A program made the translations under genes and the position numbers. A DNA stretch of 64,000 nt from Albifimbria verrucaria. Lineage: Eukaryota > Ascomycota > Sordariomycetes > Hypocreales > Stachybotryaceae. The number at the start of each line of letters is the position of its first letter. Positions within the stretch are counted from its first letter, which is position 1. This document shows, in pieces, positions 48,795 to 61,161 of the stretch. Under the pieces are notes generated by a model. The model worked only from the letters and a program-made list of their open reading frames with translations, did no database searches and was not told the origin of the DNA. The stretch lies in NCBI GenBank assembly GCA_020081605.1, contig JAHREC010000011.1, positions 2,108,001 to 2,172,000 on the forward strand, in the 5' to 3' direction.

Positions 48795-49368
48795 TCATCC
48801 CCAATTCTCGACTGCGTCCTGTATGCCCCTCTCCATCCGGTCGACGTACTCCTCCCGCGCTACATCAGGTGTCACCCTCTCGTTGTCGATGTAAATCAGC
48901 ACACGCACCGTCTCGTCCATCTGCCGTCCGCTCTCGTCGCGCACCCACTGCACCTCCGTCTGGAACTTGTCGTATGCCCATGGAACACCCTCGTACCTGT
49001 CCAACCGCTCCTCGTCCTCCATTGGCAGCAAGTACAGCAACCCGTAGACTCCTCCTCTTCCTGCTCCGCCGCCACCGGCCCGGATGTTGGGTTGCCGGGT
49101 TGGCGCGGGGTCGTAGACGATGAAGGTGCTGACGACGCGTCTCTGCTTTCTGACACCCGGACAACATTGGCAAACCTCTCTCGTTGATGATCCAGCGCCA
49201 ACCCTCCAGGTATCCGAGCCCAATAGGCGTAGCGTACGGACAACGTTGCCGCATCTGTGCCGTCGACAGATTAGACCCGTATGCGAAGTACAGCACCTCG
49301 TGCCTGTTCTCGTCAGTCAGCGTCATCACGCTACCCTGAGACGGCTGGCTGTCCTCTTGCGAATCCAT
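48795..49368 (-). CDS. Gamma-glutamylcyclotransferase-like (AIG2/GGCT fold) protein
   Basis: The FAYGSNL motif near residue 28 is the substrate-loop signature of gamma-glutamylcyclotransferase-like enzymes; the catalytic acid is probably the Glu of RLDRYEGVPWAYDK. Between them are GLGYLEGWRWIINERG and GGVYGLLYLLPMEDEERL. The start MDSQEDSQPSQGS is the first ATG giving a family-like spacing to FAYGSNL. The frame is broken twice, near 49173-49176 (INERG | FANVVRVSESRD) and near 49138-49142 (before STFIVYDPAP), each by one missing base; corrected length 191 aa with no intron. By family it could cleave gamma-glutamyl peptides to 5-oxoproline, but substrate is not shown. Its 5' flank faces STE11's 3' end. 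Confidence 0.82.
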
Positions 49369-50075
49369 TGGTCGACTTGGTGTTTTAGAGAAATTGTGTG
49401 GAGATGAAAGGCCCGACAGCAGAGATGATACGATGAGGTCCGGCTCGGGTATCAGACGATGGTTGTTTGCACCCCACACGTGTCTAGCCTTGTCGTGTAA
49501 CCGTCCCCGGTTTGGTAAGTAGGTTGGGTCGTCGGAGTGTCTCCTCCAAAGAATCAGTTGCACTTCCTCTCGCTGTTTTTGTGCGAGATCTTCCACATCG
49601 GCGGTATCGTGGTGTGGTGGTGCCAGCTCGTCTTACATAAAGAATACGAATTGCTGCCTGGTTGTTGCACGGCCACAAACCCCGGTTTCAATTGGGGCTG
49701 TAGACCTCCTATCGACCTCCTAGCTCCCGCTACTGCATAACGCTGACTGACCAAGGTTGTCAAGTCGAAAAAGTGTATTGCCATGCCGATGGAAAGGATG
49801 GACATGCTAAGCCTGTGGCGATCCGAACATCTACTACAGCGGTCACAGAGTGAATGAATCCTTTCGAGAGTCTGGTGTAAAGTGTTTATATTATTCGTGC
49901 CGCCTGGGCTATCAAATTCATCAAGTCATCATCTTTGCTACTATTTTACAATCCTAAACAGCTCGTAGAAAGTCCTAGGTAGTCATGTATCCCTAGCTTC
50001 TTCCTTTTCCAATCTCCAAACAAGCGTCGAGAGGTGGTTTAAAAGTTAATGAGGAGCCTCCAGTTGCACCTTGGT
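49369..50075. other. Intergenic, no gene seen
   Basis: 5' flank of the GGCT-like gene and 3' flank of STE11. No coding signal. Confidence 0.6.
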
Positions 50076-52865
50076 TTAGGTGATGGATGCCAAGAATGAG
50101 CTAAGCATGAGATCATCTGCACTTGGTCGTAGATTGTGGTCGATCTCAAAGGTCTGAGCAAGGAACTGCTTCGCCTCCTCGCTAGCATGCTCCGGGATTG
50201 TAGGAGCAGCCTTGCCTCCGCCAATCTTGAAGATGGCTTGGAGCTGACTACAGTCGGGGAATGGATGGGTGCCTGTCATCATCTCGACTACTAGACAGCC
50301 CAGTGACCAAATATCCGCCTTGCGCGTGTACGACGTTTGCTTGACGACCTCAGGTGCCATCCAGAAGACCGATCCTTGCAGCGAGGGTCGATGCTTGTTG
50401 TTGTTTGCTCCATTCAGGATATTGGACGCTTCCAGCTTCTTGGAGATACCAAAGTCAGAAATCTTGATGGTACCCTTGTTATCCACAAGAATGTTGGCGC
50501 CCTTGATATCACGATGAATGATGTCCTGGTTGTGCAAGTACGACAGACCAGTCAGGATTTGGCGGACAAAGCTGCGGACAAGAGGCTCCGGAAGAGCACC
50601 GTACGAGTTGAGCATTGTCTGCACGGAACCACCGGGAACATATTCAAGGAAAATGTTCAAGTAATCAGCTGACGAGCTGCAGCCCAGATACTGTACGATG
50701 TTGGGGTGTCGGAGGTCACGGAGCAAGCTGATTTCACGCTTAAGAGCCTCAATCATACTCTTCTTGCGCGTATCACTCTGGCTATTGGCTCCAGGAGAAG
50801 GAGTCTCAACTTGCTTGACGGCAAGAAGCTCACCCGTCACGGCGTGGAGGGCCAGGTAAACGGAGCCAAAGGAGCCCTGTCCGATGAGTGCACCCTTCAT
50901 CCACTTGTTGTCATCCCAGGATTCGCCAGACAGGAAGCTCTGGAGTTCCTCGTCGAACTCATCTCCATCGTCACTCAGGGCTTGCTTGAGCTCTTGGAAT
51001 GAACCAGAGCCAGTTGATGAGTCGCCCTCAAAGTAGCTGGTGCCAGTGGTGTTTCCGTCAGGATCGGTTACACTAACAGCTGCAGTGTCTGAGCTGCTCT
51101 CGGTAAAGGAGACATAAGACTTGCGGTTTGGTTCGATGGGAGACTCTTCTTGAAGGGTGTCAAGCATCGAAGATGCAATCGAGTCTCGGTTATAAATGGT
51201 AGGAATGCGCCCGTGGGAATCGCGGGAGCGTATCTTGGCAACGTGGGTATTGCCATGCAGCCAAGAGTCGGCAATAGTAGGAATAGGTGGTGCATCTTGG
51301 ATGCTGGACGCGAAGCTGAGGTTGCTAGCAACGCTGAGACGACTGTTGATCTTACTCAAACGGGTTGATCGTCTCATTGACATACGAGCGGTACGGTCGA
51401 TATCCTCCCGGGCGTGGTCTGGGAAGTAAGACGTCAAATCGGAAGCGATGAGCTCACTCGGGGTCTCAAGCCGCCGAACTGGCGAAGGCCAACCTTGCGA
51501 CTTTGCGGCGTCCTGGAGTCGCTGGAGGGTGGGCGCTCTAGGTCTTTCGCAGCGTTTGATACGTTTCGTTCCCGGTCATGATACGTCACCGGGGACAACG
51601 GCGACTGGAGTTGGTCGTCCCACTTCTCACCGAGCATTTTCTGGACCTTTACTTGGCTTCGCTTGTCCACTGCCTCGAGGGCGCGGGAGTGCTTCTGCTG
51701 CTCTTCTTCGAGGGCAATGGCGGCTGCCCTCTCCAGCTCCGCCTGGCCCGGCTCGGCGGCAGGTACTCTCCGGAGAATAAGGCGATTCCGCTCCGGGCGA
51801 CGCTGATCCTTGATGATGCGCCAGAGCTCGGTGTCGCCCAAGCGACGACATTGTGAGGGATCCGCGTTGACGCCAGTCAAGACCCAAAAGCAGTAGTTTC
51901 GTTCGTGGTCCTCGCGCAAGGCAAACTTGCGGAGTGTAACACGCATCACCTCTTCGCATGTGTTGCAGTTGGCGATTTTGACCACTTTGGTAACGCCACC
52001 AGTTGAGATGACACGGATAACATCCTGACCCTGTGGTAAGGCAGCCATCAGCGAACCGTCCATACTGGAGTTATTCCTGGTATGGGTCGTTACCAGACGA
52101 CTGGCGGGTGCGTCCGCGGACGACCCTGGAAGTCGAGGCGCTGAGGTAGGGCCAGCACCGTTACCGTAGCCGGCGCCAGCAGGATAACGCTGCTGGCGGG
52201 GGTGTCGCAGGTCAGGGATCTGCAGAGGCGAAGAAGGCCGGGAGTTGGACTTGACAGTTTCAGCCAAAGCCGACAGATCGACCTGTGTCGAATACCGCTT
52301 GTTCGTGGCCGAAGTTGGCATTAATCGAGAGTTGGGTGGTCTCGGGGATCCGCCAGAGGAAGGCATGTATTGGATGTCGAGTCCACCGAACGAATCCTAG
52401 AGTTTCCACGTTAGTTCTATGCTGGCATGTCACGGTCGCATTATTTGGGCTCACTCTATTGCGTTTCTTTTGGTTGGCGTAGGCCTTTGTCCTCAGCTTC
52501 TTAATGCCCAGGAAAAGACGAACGCGGTCGCCGACTTTGTCAATACCCATCTCTTTGAGGACTTCCTTGTCCATTTCTAGCAAGTTCTCTCCATTGATGT
52601 GGTTCTTCCTGAAGAGTTTCTCGTATTCACCACACCTCAGACTGCGCAGATACTCGCAGACCTTGTCCTCGTCCCAGTTCTTGACAGAATCAGGGTTATC
52701 GGAATCAGAGAAGTCTGATTCGGTGGGACTGGAGAAACTCTGAGCAGACTGAGGCATCGTAGGAGCCCTCCGTGTCGGAGGGATGGCCGACTGGGGAGCG
52801 TTCGGGCTGAGACTGGAGCCGCTCATGACGGGTGGGAACGGGGATTTGGAAGCCAACATGGCCAT
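50076..52865 (-). CDS. STE11: MAP kinase kinase kinase Ste11 (SAM-RA-kinase)
   Basis: The MAPKKK of the pheromone, filamentation and infection-type MAPK cascade (called Nrc-1, SteC or Mst11 in other moulds). Exons are 52455-52865 and 50076-52396, with a 58-bp intron; corrected length 910 aa. Domain order: SAM ([14 protein letters not shown] ... [12 protein letters not shown], about 62-128), which binds Ste50; Ras-association ([19 protein letters not shown] ... RNRLILRRV, about 262-345); a Ser/Thr-rich hinge; kinase (about 637-905). Kinase motifs: [35 protein letters not shown] and [11 protein letters not shown]. One missing base near 51466-51470 joins GGL to [21 protein letters not shown] 52865 or 52859 could start the protein. 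Confidence 0.95.
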
Positions 52866-53033
52866 GGTGGTATGCGTCGAGAGTATTTATTAAGACTATT
52901 AGGGATGCCGCGAGGGGGACGTTGCCCGTGTCGAACAATAGTATGTGGTCGTCGCGTACCTGGGGGCGGTTCGGTCAAAAGACTGGTGCTGGCTGGGTGG
53001 GTGAGATATGCCGGTAGTGTTCGCTCGTCGACC

Positions 53034-53074
53034 GCTGCTGCTGCTGCTGCTACTGCTGCTTCTTCTTCTTCTTC
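53034..53074. repeat. (CTG)n(CTT)n triplet tract
   Basis: About eight CTG-type units followed by CTT units, about 170-210 bp upstream of the STE11 start codon and probably in its 5' UTR or promoter. Confidence 0.85.
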
Positions 53075-54618
53075 GTTCTTTGGTCGTTATTAGGATCCAA
53101 ACATGTCCACGGCGGCTAGTGTGGGTTTGAGCACAGTCGGCTGGTCGGAGCCCAGCAGCATCCGGCTGGCACAGTCAAAGTGCAGGATTAGGAAGAAATG
53201 TGTTACTCGGACGAGAGAAATTCCCAGGAGGAGGAGCAGAGAGGGAGGAAAGGGATGGGACGCTTTTAGGTACAGCGTAGCGAGCAGGAGCACGAGAACG
53301 GAAGTGGCCCCAGCACGCCCCAAGCACCCTCCAAAGAACCAAAAACATGGACAGGGCGCCGTTGCAGGCGCAGCGAGGAATCTTGGGCGCTGGGCGTTAG
53401 CGCCGATTGGCTCGGAGAACCCCTGTGCCGTAACGTGCATGTACCCAAGGTACCCAAGGTACCCTCTCGAGGCCTGAAGACCCGACCTGTTTGCGACGGC
53501 GCCTGCCTGTACCTGCCTGTACCGGCTCTGGGCGGCCCCCAGACCAGGTACCCTCTGCGACCTGCGGTAACAGGCAAGACACAAGCAACCTTTGGCACCG
53601 TTGTCTTGGGGCCAGAAGTTGAAACATCAATGCCACGAGAGCGTGCATTTGGTGTGAACCCCTGTAGAGGCCGATTCCATCCGTCCTATTTTTCTCCAAT
53701 CACTCTGACTGATACCGCATCCCGGCTGCTGTGTCACGGGCCTCGGCATTGCCCAGGTACTCACTCTTACGCTGCGGATTGCTCACGGGTAGTAGTAGTA
53801 AGCTGATGGAGATTATTTTTTTTTTTCATCCTGGGATCTGCCTGCTCGGGATCTACGGTGATGTCAGTCTTGTCAGACTAACTAAGAGATCATCATCACA
53901 AAGAGCTCCCCAAGGCACTGGAGCGCTCTTCTATCGGCATCTTGGGGCTAGTCCGACACCAAAGGCCTCCTAGCATGAGCCGACATCCTGGCCAGCCTAT
54001 TAGCTCCGCCCATCCATCTCTCTTTTGTTGTAGATAGATGGAACGTGAGATTGGACACGCCAGTTCACCGCAGCGCCCCCCATATTGGTTCCGAGCCACC
54101 TGAACGATCCGGTTCTTTGACTTGGCCAAGGAAGACATAGGTATAAGCCCTGGTTCTCGGCCAAGTCCAACACGCCATGTGGTTGGGGAATGGCCCCAAA
54201 ACTAGGCAACTCCAAGTATCGCAAAGCGACAAATAGATGATCGAGGAACACCCATCATCAAGGCTCCTGGCCCTGGTGTGGGTTATGCCAAGGAGCTCTT
54301 GGAGGACCCTAAGCTGCTCCAGAGCTCCGGAGAGGTGCAGATACCCTGGTCCCGATTACCCAGTTTGGCTGGTGATTGGTGGGCCGGCGGCTCAGCATGA
54401 AACCGGCGGTGTTTCAACTGGTGGCCTATGAAATGTGTGGTCATGCAAGGTGATCATCAGTCGCAAGGACATCGTCAACAAACATAGTACCTGCACCGCT
54501 CTGCACAGCGCGGCGCACGCTTTTCCCGGTCACCTCACGGGGCTCCGGACTAGACTGCTAGCGCCTACGGTTGGTTATCGTCCATCCGACTTTTCATGGT
54601 GCTTTGCTGGCAGTGCAA

Positions 54619-54634
54619 ACACACACACACACAC
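54619..54634. repeat. (AC)8 dinucleotide repeat
   Basis: Eight perfect AC units in intergenic DNA. Confidence 0.9.
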
Positions 54635-55896
54635 AGCATACGTCTCTGGGGGCCACGTCAGGAGCCCCGCCTCCTTTGTCTGATCACCAAGCATCCCAAG
54701 GCGGTTTTCCGATTATCAATGGATGGTGGATTCGGCCCCGGTTTCGCCACTGACTATCCGGAATATATGGTATCCGCATGAGGGATCCTGATCAGCTCAT
54801 GGAATCCCATTTCCGCCTTCCTCCAGGAATATCTCCGGATTTCTGCTATTTGCGTCCCCTCGGAATGGTTCATCTCCGCTTCTTTGTTGTCGCTCTTCTC
54901 CTCCCTCTTTCTCCCTCGCCTCCACATCCGTTTGATGGCGCATGGCGTTAGTCGCTGTGTTTCGGGATCGTGCAAATGGTAACCCGCGCAGCCAACGGGG
55001 ATCGGTCGGGGCAGTGACAGGGCGCTAACAGCATGGAACCTGAAACATAGCCGTAAATCTTGATTGCCACTGCACGGTCTGCTCACCCTACAGTACAGCG
55101 CCAACATCTTATGATTTCACATACTCCTCACTCCTCCCACGCGCCATCGAATCATTTTTGTCGTATTTCGTAGTTAGTCCCTGAGTGGTTTGGCCCGTGT
55201 GTCGTCGTATGTTGTGACGAATTACATGAGCACTCACGCTTCTGGTCGGAGGAAACGTCTTGTGCTTCACCTTGTGGTAAAACCCGCCCCACGTTGCCCA
55301 TTCTCGCACGATCCCGACAACACTCCGCATACAAGCTTTGTTGGTGCGACCTAACCCGTCTGTCGTCATACCGTAACCCAGGTGATTGAGCAAGTCATTC
55401 TCGCTCTGACCAAGTGATGGACATCGTAGGATTGCCAACCCAGTTGGTGTTTGTCCAGTGATCTGTGCAACCACAGTACGGAAATCACAGCATGTAACAC
55501 TCACTGGCAGACGGGTTGTCGACCTACCCTACATCCCCGCACACATCACAAGACAAGCGTCTGGCACTTAAACTCCATGGAAATATCTCCACTCAAGGCG
55601 TCACCGAGATCGGGCAACTGACAACCACGGCACGGCACAGCACGGCTCACAACGACATTGGGCATCTGGCACGGAGAGAGGCATTGTCATATTAGATCTG
55701 AAGTGTAATGCTCCACAAACGTGGCCGTCATCTCTAGTCATCTTTGTCATTGGTTGCAGCACCGAAGGCGTAATCCAGGTATCTGATTCATCCCTGTTGG
55801 ATTGCGTTGCAGTGTGCAGCACGAGGCGCTGTGGTTTTTCTTTCACCAACTAAAAGGTTTCTCGGTGCCGAGTAATTTGGTGCCGCATTACCAACC

Positions 55897-57118
55897 ATGA
55901 CCTCCAAGCAAAAGCGTATCGTGAGCTACTTGGGGCCTGCTGCCTCATATTCTCATCAGGTTAGTGTCACCTTACCTGAATATCGCAGGAGGCACATAGG
56001 CTGACATTCTCAAACAGGCAACGCGCCAGGTATTCTCAGAGGATGAATGGGAATTACGGCCGGCCGTCACAATAGATGGTATGTCGTAACCCTCCCCAAC
56101 AGGAACCAGGGTCATACGCAACGGTTCGGACAGAGGATTTGCTCACAGCGTTGCAGATGTGTTTGATCATGTCCAGAGCGGTGAAGCGGCAGCAGGTATC
56201 GTGCCATTCGAAAACTCGACCAATGGCTCTGTCGTCTTTACTCTAGACAACCTCGCCGACCGCGATGGGCGATACTGCAACATCACTGTCGACGGCGAGA
56301 CCTACGTGGACGTCCACCACTGCCTGGTGGGACACAAGAACCCCTCGCCGGTTCCGGAGGATGCGGCGGACGGCTCGGGGACTTGCACGCCGACAGTCTC
56401 GGACCCGAGCCCGTCGAAGCCGCGGACGAAGCCTCTGCAGAGCCTCAAGCACGTCAAGAGGTTGTATTCGCACCCGCAGGCATTTGGCCAGTGCCACAAC
56501 TTCATTTCTACTTATCTAAAAGGCGTGGAAATATTTGACGTAAGCTCAACCAGCAAGGCTGCTGAGATTGTTAGCCAGGATACTACGGGGACTTGGGCGG
56601 CCATTTCAAGCGAGCTTGCGGCCAATCTTCACGATGTGGACATGCTGGGTAGATGGATCGAGGACCGGGAGGACAACACGACACGGTTCCTAATCATTGG
56701 CACGAACCCATCCGCACCGGAAGATTGGCACTTGAAGAAAGACACGCTCACCCAGTCCGGCTGCAAGTCACTAGTGTCCTTCACGGTGCCGCACACATCG
56801 CCGGGAGCACTCGCAGACGTGCTGAGCTGCTTCCGGGCTTTCGATCTCAACCTTACCAGCATCAACAGCCGGCCGAGCCTGTTGGCGCCGTTCCAGTACA
56901 TCTTCTTCGTCGAGTTCGAGGGCCACAGGCACTTCGACCCAGACGGGAAGGTAAAGGAGCGCTGGAGAAGATTAGCCAGGTTGCAGAGAGCTGGAGGTGG
57001 CTCGGCAGTTGGGAGCGATATCGATAAGTGGCCGAATACTTTGCCGTTAGCGGGAAGGGGCTTCACTGTTGAATGGACACTGGGACTGGAAAAGGGAAAC
57101 ACCCAAGGTTACGTTTAG
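55897..57118 (+). CDS. PHA2: Prephenate dehydratase with ACT domain (Pha2)
   Basis: Converts prephenate to phenylpyruvate in phenylalanine synthesis. Exons are 55897-55959, 56018-56078 and 56157-57118, introns 58 and 78 bp, 361 aa without a frame break. Catalytic domain: SYLGPAASYSHQATRQVF, GIVPFENSTNGSV (the ENS/GSV substrate loop), LYSHPQAFGQC, AAISSELAAN and the TRFLIIG motif with the catalytic Thr-Arg-Phe. The C-terminal ACT domain (SFTVPHTSPGALADVLSCF ... LTSINSRPS) is the usual phenylalanine feedback site. A Ser/Pro/Thr insert (SPVPEDAADGSGTCTP) lies between, as in other fungal copies. An intact gene amid broken neighbours. Confidence 0.95.
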
Positions 57119-58190
57119 AATCTACCCTAGTTCTTTTGCAAAAAAAGAAAAACGAGGAACCGAAAATGGCCGATCATCAGGCATAACAGAAAAATTTTTG
57201 CGTCTTTTAGCAGTGCCACAGAAGCGTTGGTAGCAAGGCCGAGCGTGCGGCCGTGGGCAAGGTTGTTTGCCTGACACACCCCATTGAAATGCAGCCGACT
57301 TCCGTCTTCGTCTGAGCATCCTAGTTCCTGGCTGGACATTGTATTTTCTGTCCGTGGCGGGTGGTTTTTGCCCCTCCGCCTGCACAGGAAATGGCAGAAA
57401 AAATCGGTTGGTGTATTGGCTTGTGATGAAAGCTTTTTCTCTCATGTTTTTGAATCCTATTTGAACATAACCACATGCTTGCGACATGCGTACGCGGATC
57501 AAGCATATAATAGGTAGGCTCCTTGGCTGCTAACTGTAAGAGAGCCCTCCTTCGGACCATCGGCGGCCTCGGGTCGTCGTGAGTTTAGCGACCCACCCGC
57601 TACGTAACTCAATCACCATGTCCCTAATTTTCCCCATCGAAAAAGATCAATCTTGATTTCGCTCCCACCCAAAGCCACCCTTCGGCGGCGTCCGCCAGAC
57701 GCTGACAAGGGAAAAGCGGGCTTTGGCGACCCGGAAACCCATCCGTCTGCATTGGGCGGGTCAGCCTTTCCAGTGGGGGCCAGCGCTCACCTATTACGTG
57801 CCTTGCCCTGCCCATCCAAGTGCCTGAGTGATGACACTGGTGGCAAGCCGACAGCCCATCAACGTGCAGCCGAGCGTGGGGCTTCGTCCAACGAGAAACC
57901 ATCAACGCCGCAAAAGGTTGCTGTGATCGCAACAAGGTGGGTGGACCGAGGGTCTTTTAGTTCTTGGATAGTCTAGGCCATGCGACCCCTCAATCTATCC
58001 TTGCTTGCCCGACGCCGTCGTGTCGCTGCGGCCTTTGATGGCTGGTTATCTTATAAGCTCGCCGCTCCCCAGCTCGACTCCCTGCCATCTGAAGCTGTCC
58101 TACCATTATCCTCCTCTCTTCCCAATTGACCCTGTTTACTTGCGAAATAGTTTGATACCACCTTTCTGATTGTTCCTGAAAAACACCACA
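57119..58190. other. Intergenic, no gene seen
   Basis: 3' flank of PHA2 and promoter of the sulfotransferase-like gene. No coding or RNA signal. Confidence 0.6.
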
Positions 58191-59429
58191 ATGGCTCCTC
58201 GTCCAATCTTCACTGCCACGCACCCGCGTGCCTGCTCCACTGCCTTTGAGAGGGTACGGCGCATAATCCCCTTTCCCTCCGCCGAGACAGCTGTGTCTAA
58301 CAATTGAGTAGGTTTTCATGACCTGCCGCAGCTCCCTAGAGAGTGTACACGAACCCTTTGGCGATGCCTTTACTTCGGACCTGAGTTCCTGAGCGACCGT
58401 TTCCGCGACAATGCGGCTGCTCGGGAGGCTAGCGGCTCGTCGCACAAGACCTACAAGACCATCATGGACGAGATTCGAGCTGCCGGAAGCGAGGTTCGCA
58501 CACCCTTTTACTATGTTTTCTTGAAATCCAGAGTCCCAAAGCCACGGTCCCAGTGGGAACTCCTTCGTGGTTAAGCAAATTTTCCTATTTTTGTCGTGGA
58601 GGAGGAAACGGAAAGCGTCGGTTCCTAGCCTCTGCCATTTTCTTACTGTCTAATTGCGACCGTGCGAGAGCGCAAAGCTCACCAACTATAGGGCAAGCGT
58701 GTCTTCATAAAAGATATGGCCTACTATCTCTTCAGCCCCGATGGTAAGCCGACAAAGGTTGCGCCATCGCTCGGCGGCGCCGACGAGCCAGAGAATCCTA
58801 CTGTTCTCCCGCTCGACATCCTCAGGCAGTTCCACTTTACCTTTCTGATCCGCCATCCTCGCCGCTCCATTCCCTCCTACTACCGCTGTACCATCCCGCC
58901 TCTGGACAAGGTTACCGGCTTCGACCACTTCATGCCCAACGAGGCTGGATACGAGGAGCTCGTACGCTTCTTCGACTTCCTCATTGAGCAGGGCATCGTC
59001 GACAAGAGGCAAGTCACGGTTCTTGACGCCGACGACATGCTCGACAACCCAGAGGGCGCCATCCGAGCCTACTGCGACCGCACTGGCATTGAGTTCAAGC
59101 CCGAGATGCTCGTGTGGAGCGACGAAGACACAGAATATGCCAGGAACCAGTTCGAGAAGTGGAATGGGTTCCACGATGACGCCATCAAGAGTTCTAGCCT
59201 CAAGGCACGAACCCACAAGCAAGTAAGTAGATTAATGAAAATCACACCACCAAAAATCTCTGCTGCATATCTCTTACATGATCCTCCACAGAAAGAAGTC
59301 ACCGTTGAATCGGAGAACAAGGACTGGGCGGAGAAGTACGGTCCTGAGGCGGCCAAGGTGATCCGTGCCACCGTGGATGCCAACGTGCCGCATTACGAAT
59401 ATCTCAAACAATTCTGCCTTCGTGTATGA
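58191..59429 (+). CDS. Sulfotransferase-like P-loop protein
   Basis: Exons are 58191-58253, 58312-58493, 58692-59222 and 59292-59429; introns 58, 198 and 69 bp; corrected length 304 aa. It begins MAPRPIFTATHPRACSTAFERVF, where ATHPRACST is the 5'-PAPS-binding-loop-like P-loop seen in fungal sulfotransferase-family proteins. Later come VFIKDMAYYLF, FTFLIRHPRRSIPSYYRC (3'-phosphate-binding-like), VTVLDADDMLDNPEGAIRAYC and a C-terminal YEYLKQFCL. One missing T in the run at 58369-58371 breaks exon 2 (GDAF | YFGPEFLSDRF). No signal peptide. Genuine sulfotransfer is unproven for this fungal branch. Converges on MHR1. Confidence 0.82.
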
Positions 59430-59760
59430 ACTTGCTATGAACATAATTTTACGACTTAAGGGACATGGAACAATGTTATTTTACGATTTGGATCGGCTTG
59501 TTGGATTGTCATTTGTTTTTTTGATACACTATGATACAGCCATGTTCCCCATGGAATCATCGCAATTCTGAATACAAGTAATCCTTCTATGAGTTTCTTA
59601 GACAAGATGCATGCTTCCTCTTCCCAAGTTAAATGCACGAAAGCGGTTAATCTTCTCCTCATGTAGAATGTGGACTGGTGAGGACCGTAGGGCGACTGTT
59701 AAGATCCATCCTTACGTATCTCCACAGCCTCCTCTTTGGTCTCTTTCTTAGCCTCCCACT
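59430..59760. other. Convergent 3' region
   Basis: 331 bp between the sulfotransferase-like and MHR1 stop codons; no gene. Confidence 0.6.
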
Positions 59761-60569
59761 TCAGTTCGTGTTTGAGACTGGTACCTCTGGTGCTGCCTCA
59801 ACATTTCCAGAGATGTACGCCGGCTCTTCAAATAACTCGTGGGTGACGTTCGATGACCATTCCGAAGCGTTCTTCTTGTCTTCGTCGTTGGCCCAGCGCA
59901 CGGTGACATCTACCAGCTGCTTCACACCGGCTACCTCATCCTTCACCAGCTTGTTGCCAGCGCCCTGACCAGCCAGCACAACGGCCATATCGGCAATGGA
60001 GAATGGCTTCTGGGCATTCAGGGCCTGACCACGCTGGATCCTGGTTCGGATAACCTTGAACTCGCGTCCTTCCTCGCTGGCCTTCTTGGCCAAGGCCTTC
60101 TCTTTGTCGCTGTACTCGTCGGGTCGCTTGTATCGAATCTCGTCGGACCAAGAGACTTCGTGAAGATGCTTGAGCTCTCGGAGCTTTTGATAAACAGAAC
60201 GTCCAACTGCTCCTTGACCCGCGGGGAACTCGATCGTAGCCATGGTGTACCAGTAATCTTTACGGAGCTTGGCCGGCTTGAGCTTTTGCCATTGAAGGGT
60301 ATCTGATCGAGATGATGGTTTCCTAACACGCAAAGTTAGTAAACGGCATAAAACAACCCAATTGGTGCTTACTCTTAGTTGTTCCTTGAAGGAGTAGATG
60401 ATCTGGTCGGATTTCCTGTGGCTGAGGACCCAAATCTTCTCGCCATGGCCTTCTGGTACCTCATACCCCTTGCCTTTGCCAGTGGGCCCTTTGTATGTTG
60501 ATGCGTGGCGCACGCATGTCCTGAAAAGCCCAGGAGCTGGCCCAGGCGGAATCCCGGTAACGAGTTCAT
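59761..60569 (-). CDS. MHR1: Mhr1 / mitoribosomal protein mL67
   Basis: A mitochondrial protein of fungi, part of the large mitoribosomal subunit (mL67) and in yeast also linked to mtDNA recombination. Two exons, 60373-60569 and 59761-60322, with a 50-bp intron; corrected length 253 aa. Conserved stretches: EKIWVLSHRKSDQIIYSFKEQL, HHLDQIPFNGKKLKPAKLRKDYW, TMATIEFPAGQGAVGRSVYQKLRELKHLHEVSW, then a C-terminal extension ending VPVSNTN. The N-terminus (MNSLPGFRLGQLLG ... VRHASTYKG) has the Arg/Ser character of a targeting peptide. Three missing bases are inferred, near 60533-60541, 60376-60378 and at the TTTT of 60284-60287. It is divergent from HSP104. Confidence 0.85.
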
Positions 60570-60860
60570 GGTTGCCGTTTGTTACTTTGGTAGCTGCTCT
60601 CCTTCACCAAGGAGCTTCACGACAGAAAAATCGCCATACTCAATCAATCGCGAGGTCATGTGACAGGCATGGCGATAAGGATGGCGCTAAATCCCATCAG
60701 GGAAAGGTGGCTCAGTCAGGTGATACCCCATCACATCCAATCACATGCGATGTCCCCACCATGCGCTTTAGGTTTCTAGTGACATCACGTAACATCCATA
60801 AGCTTCTGGGGCGTTCTTGCTTGATGCCCGGAGCTTCCAGCAAGGGCCAGTAGCTGCTTG

Positions 60861-60865
60861 AGGGG
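60861..60865 (+). promoter_or_regulatory. STRE-like AGGGG upstream of HSP104
   Basis: One AGGGG pentamer 297 bp before the HSP104 ATG. Msn2/4-type factors bind this word in yeast; a 5-base match is weak evidence. Confidence 0.3.
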
Positions 60866-61000
60866 CCCAGCAACTTCTTCCCTCGTCATACGATCAGGTT
60901 CTCTACCTTGCTGAGGAAATGCAGCTCCACCAAGAACAACGATAAATTAGTTACGAGTGCCCGACTCTGTCAGAATTCTGTCTTCTATTCTTCATCAGAC

Positions 61001-61008
61001 TTCAAGAA
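61001..61008. promoter_or_regulatory. Heat-shock-element-like TTCAAGAA
   Basis: An nTTCnnGAAn inverted pair lies 154 bp before the HSP104 ATG, with further TTC words just upstream (60982-60994). It may be in the promoter or the 5' UTR. Confidence 0.35.
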
Positions 61009-61161
61009 AAACAAAAACCACTATAAATCGACGTGCGCAATACACGAGTCACGAACGATATAGAAGCATTGTATATACTTGTGCTTCACACTACAACACA
61101 CTAATTACTCTTTCTATTCTACTCTTTTTGTTACTAGTTATCACACTACCAATCAGTCACC

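Larger units (their letters stand above)
52866..55896. other. 3.0-kb divergent region STE11 / PHA2
   Basis: The long upstream region of both STE11 (-) and PHA2 (+). It has a CTG/CTT triplet tract (53034-53074), repeated GGTACC words at 53448-53552 and an (AC)8 run at 54619. No protein-coding or RNA gene is recognisable. Confidence 0.6.
60570..61161. other. Divergent promoter MHR1 / HSP104
   Basis: 592 bp between start codons with candidate stress elements listed separately; A-rich just before the HSP104 ATG. Confidence 0.6.

Noticed and set aside
48256..48894. 212-codon plus-strand frame
   Set aside because: Ser/Pro-rich, partly antisense to the GGCT-like gene, and no start context or domain.
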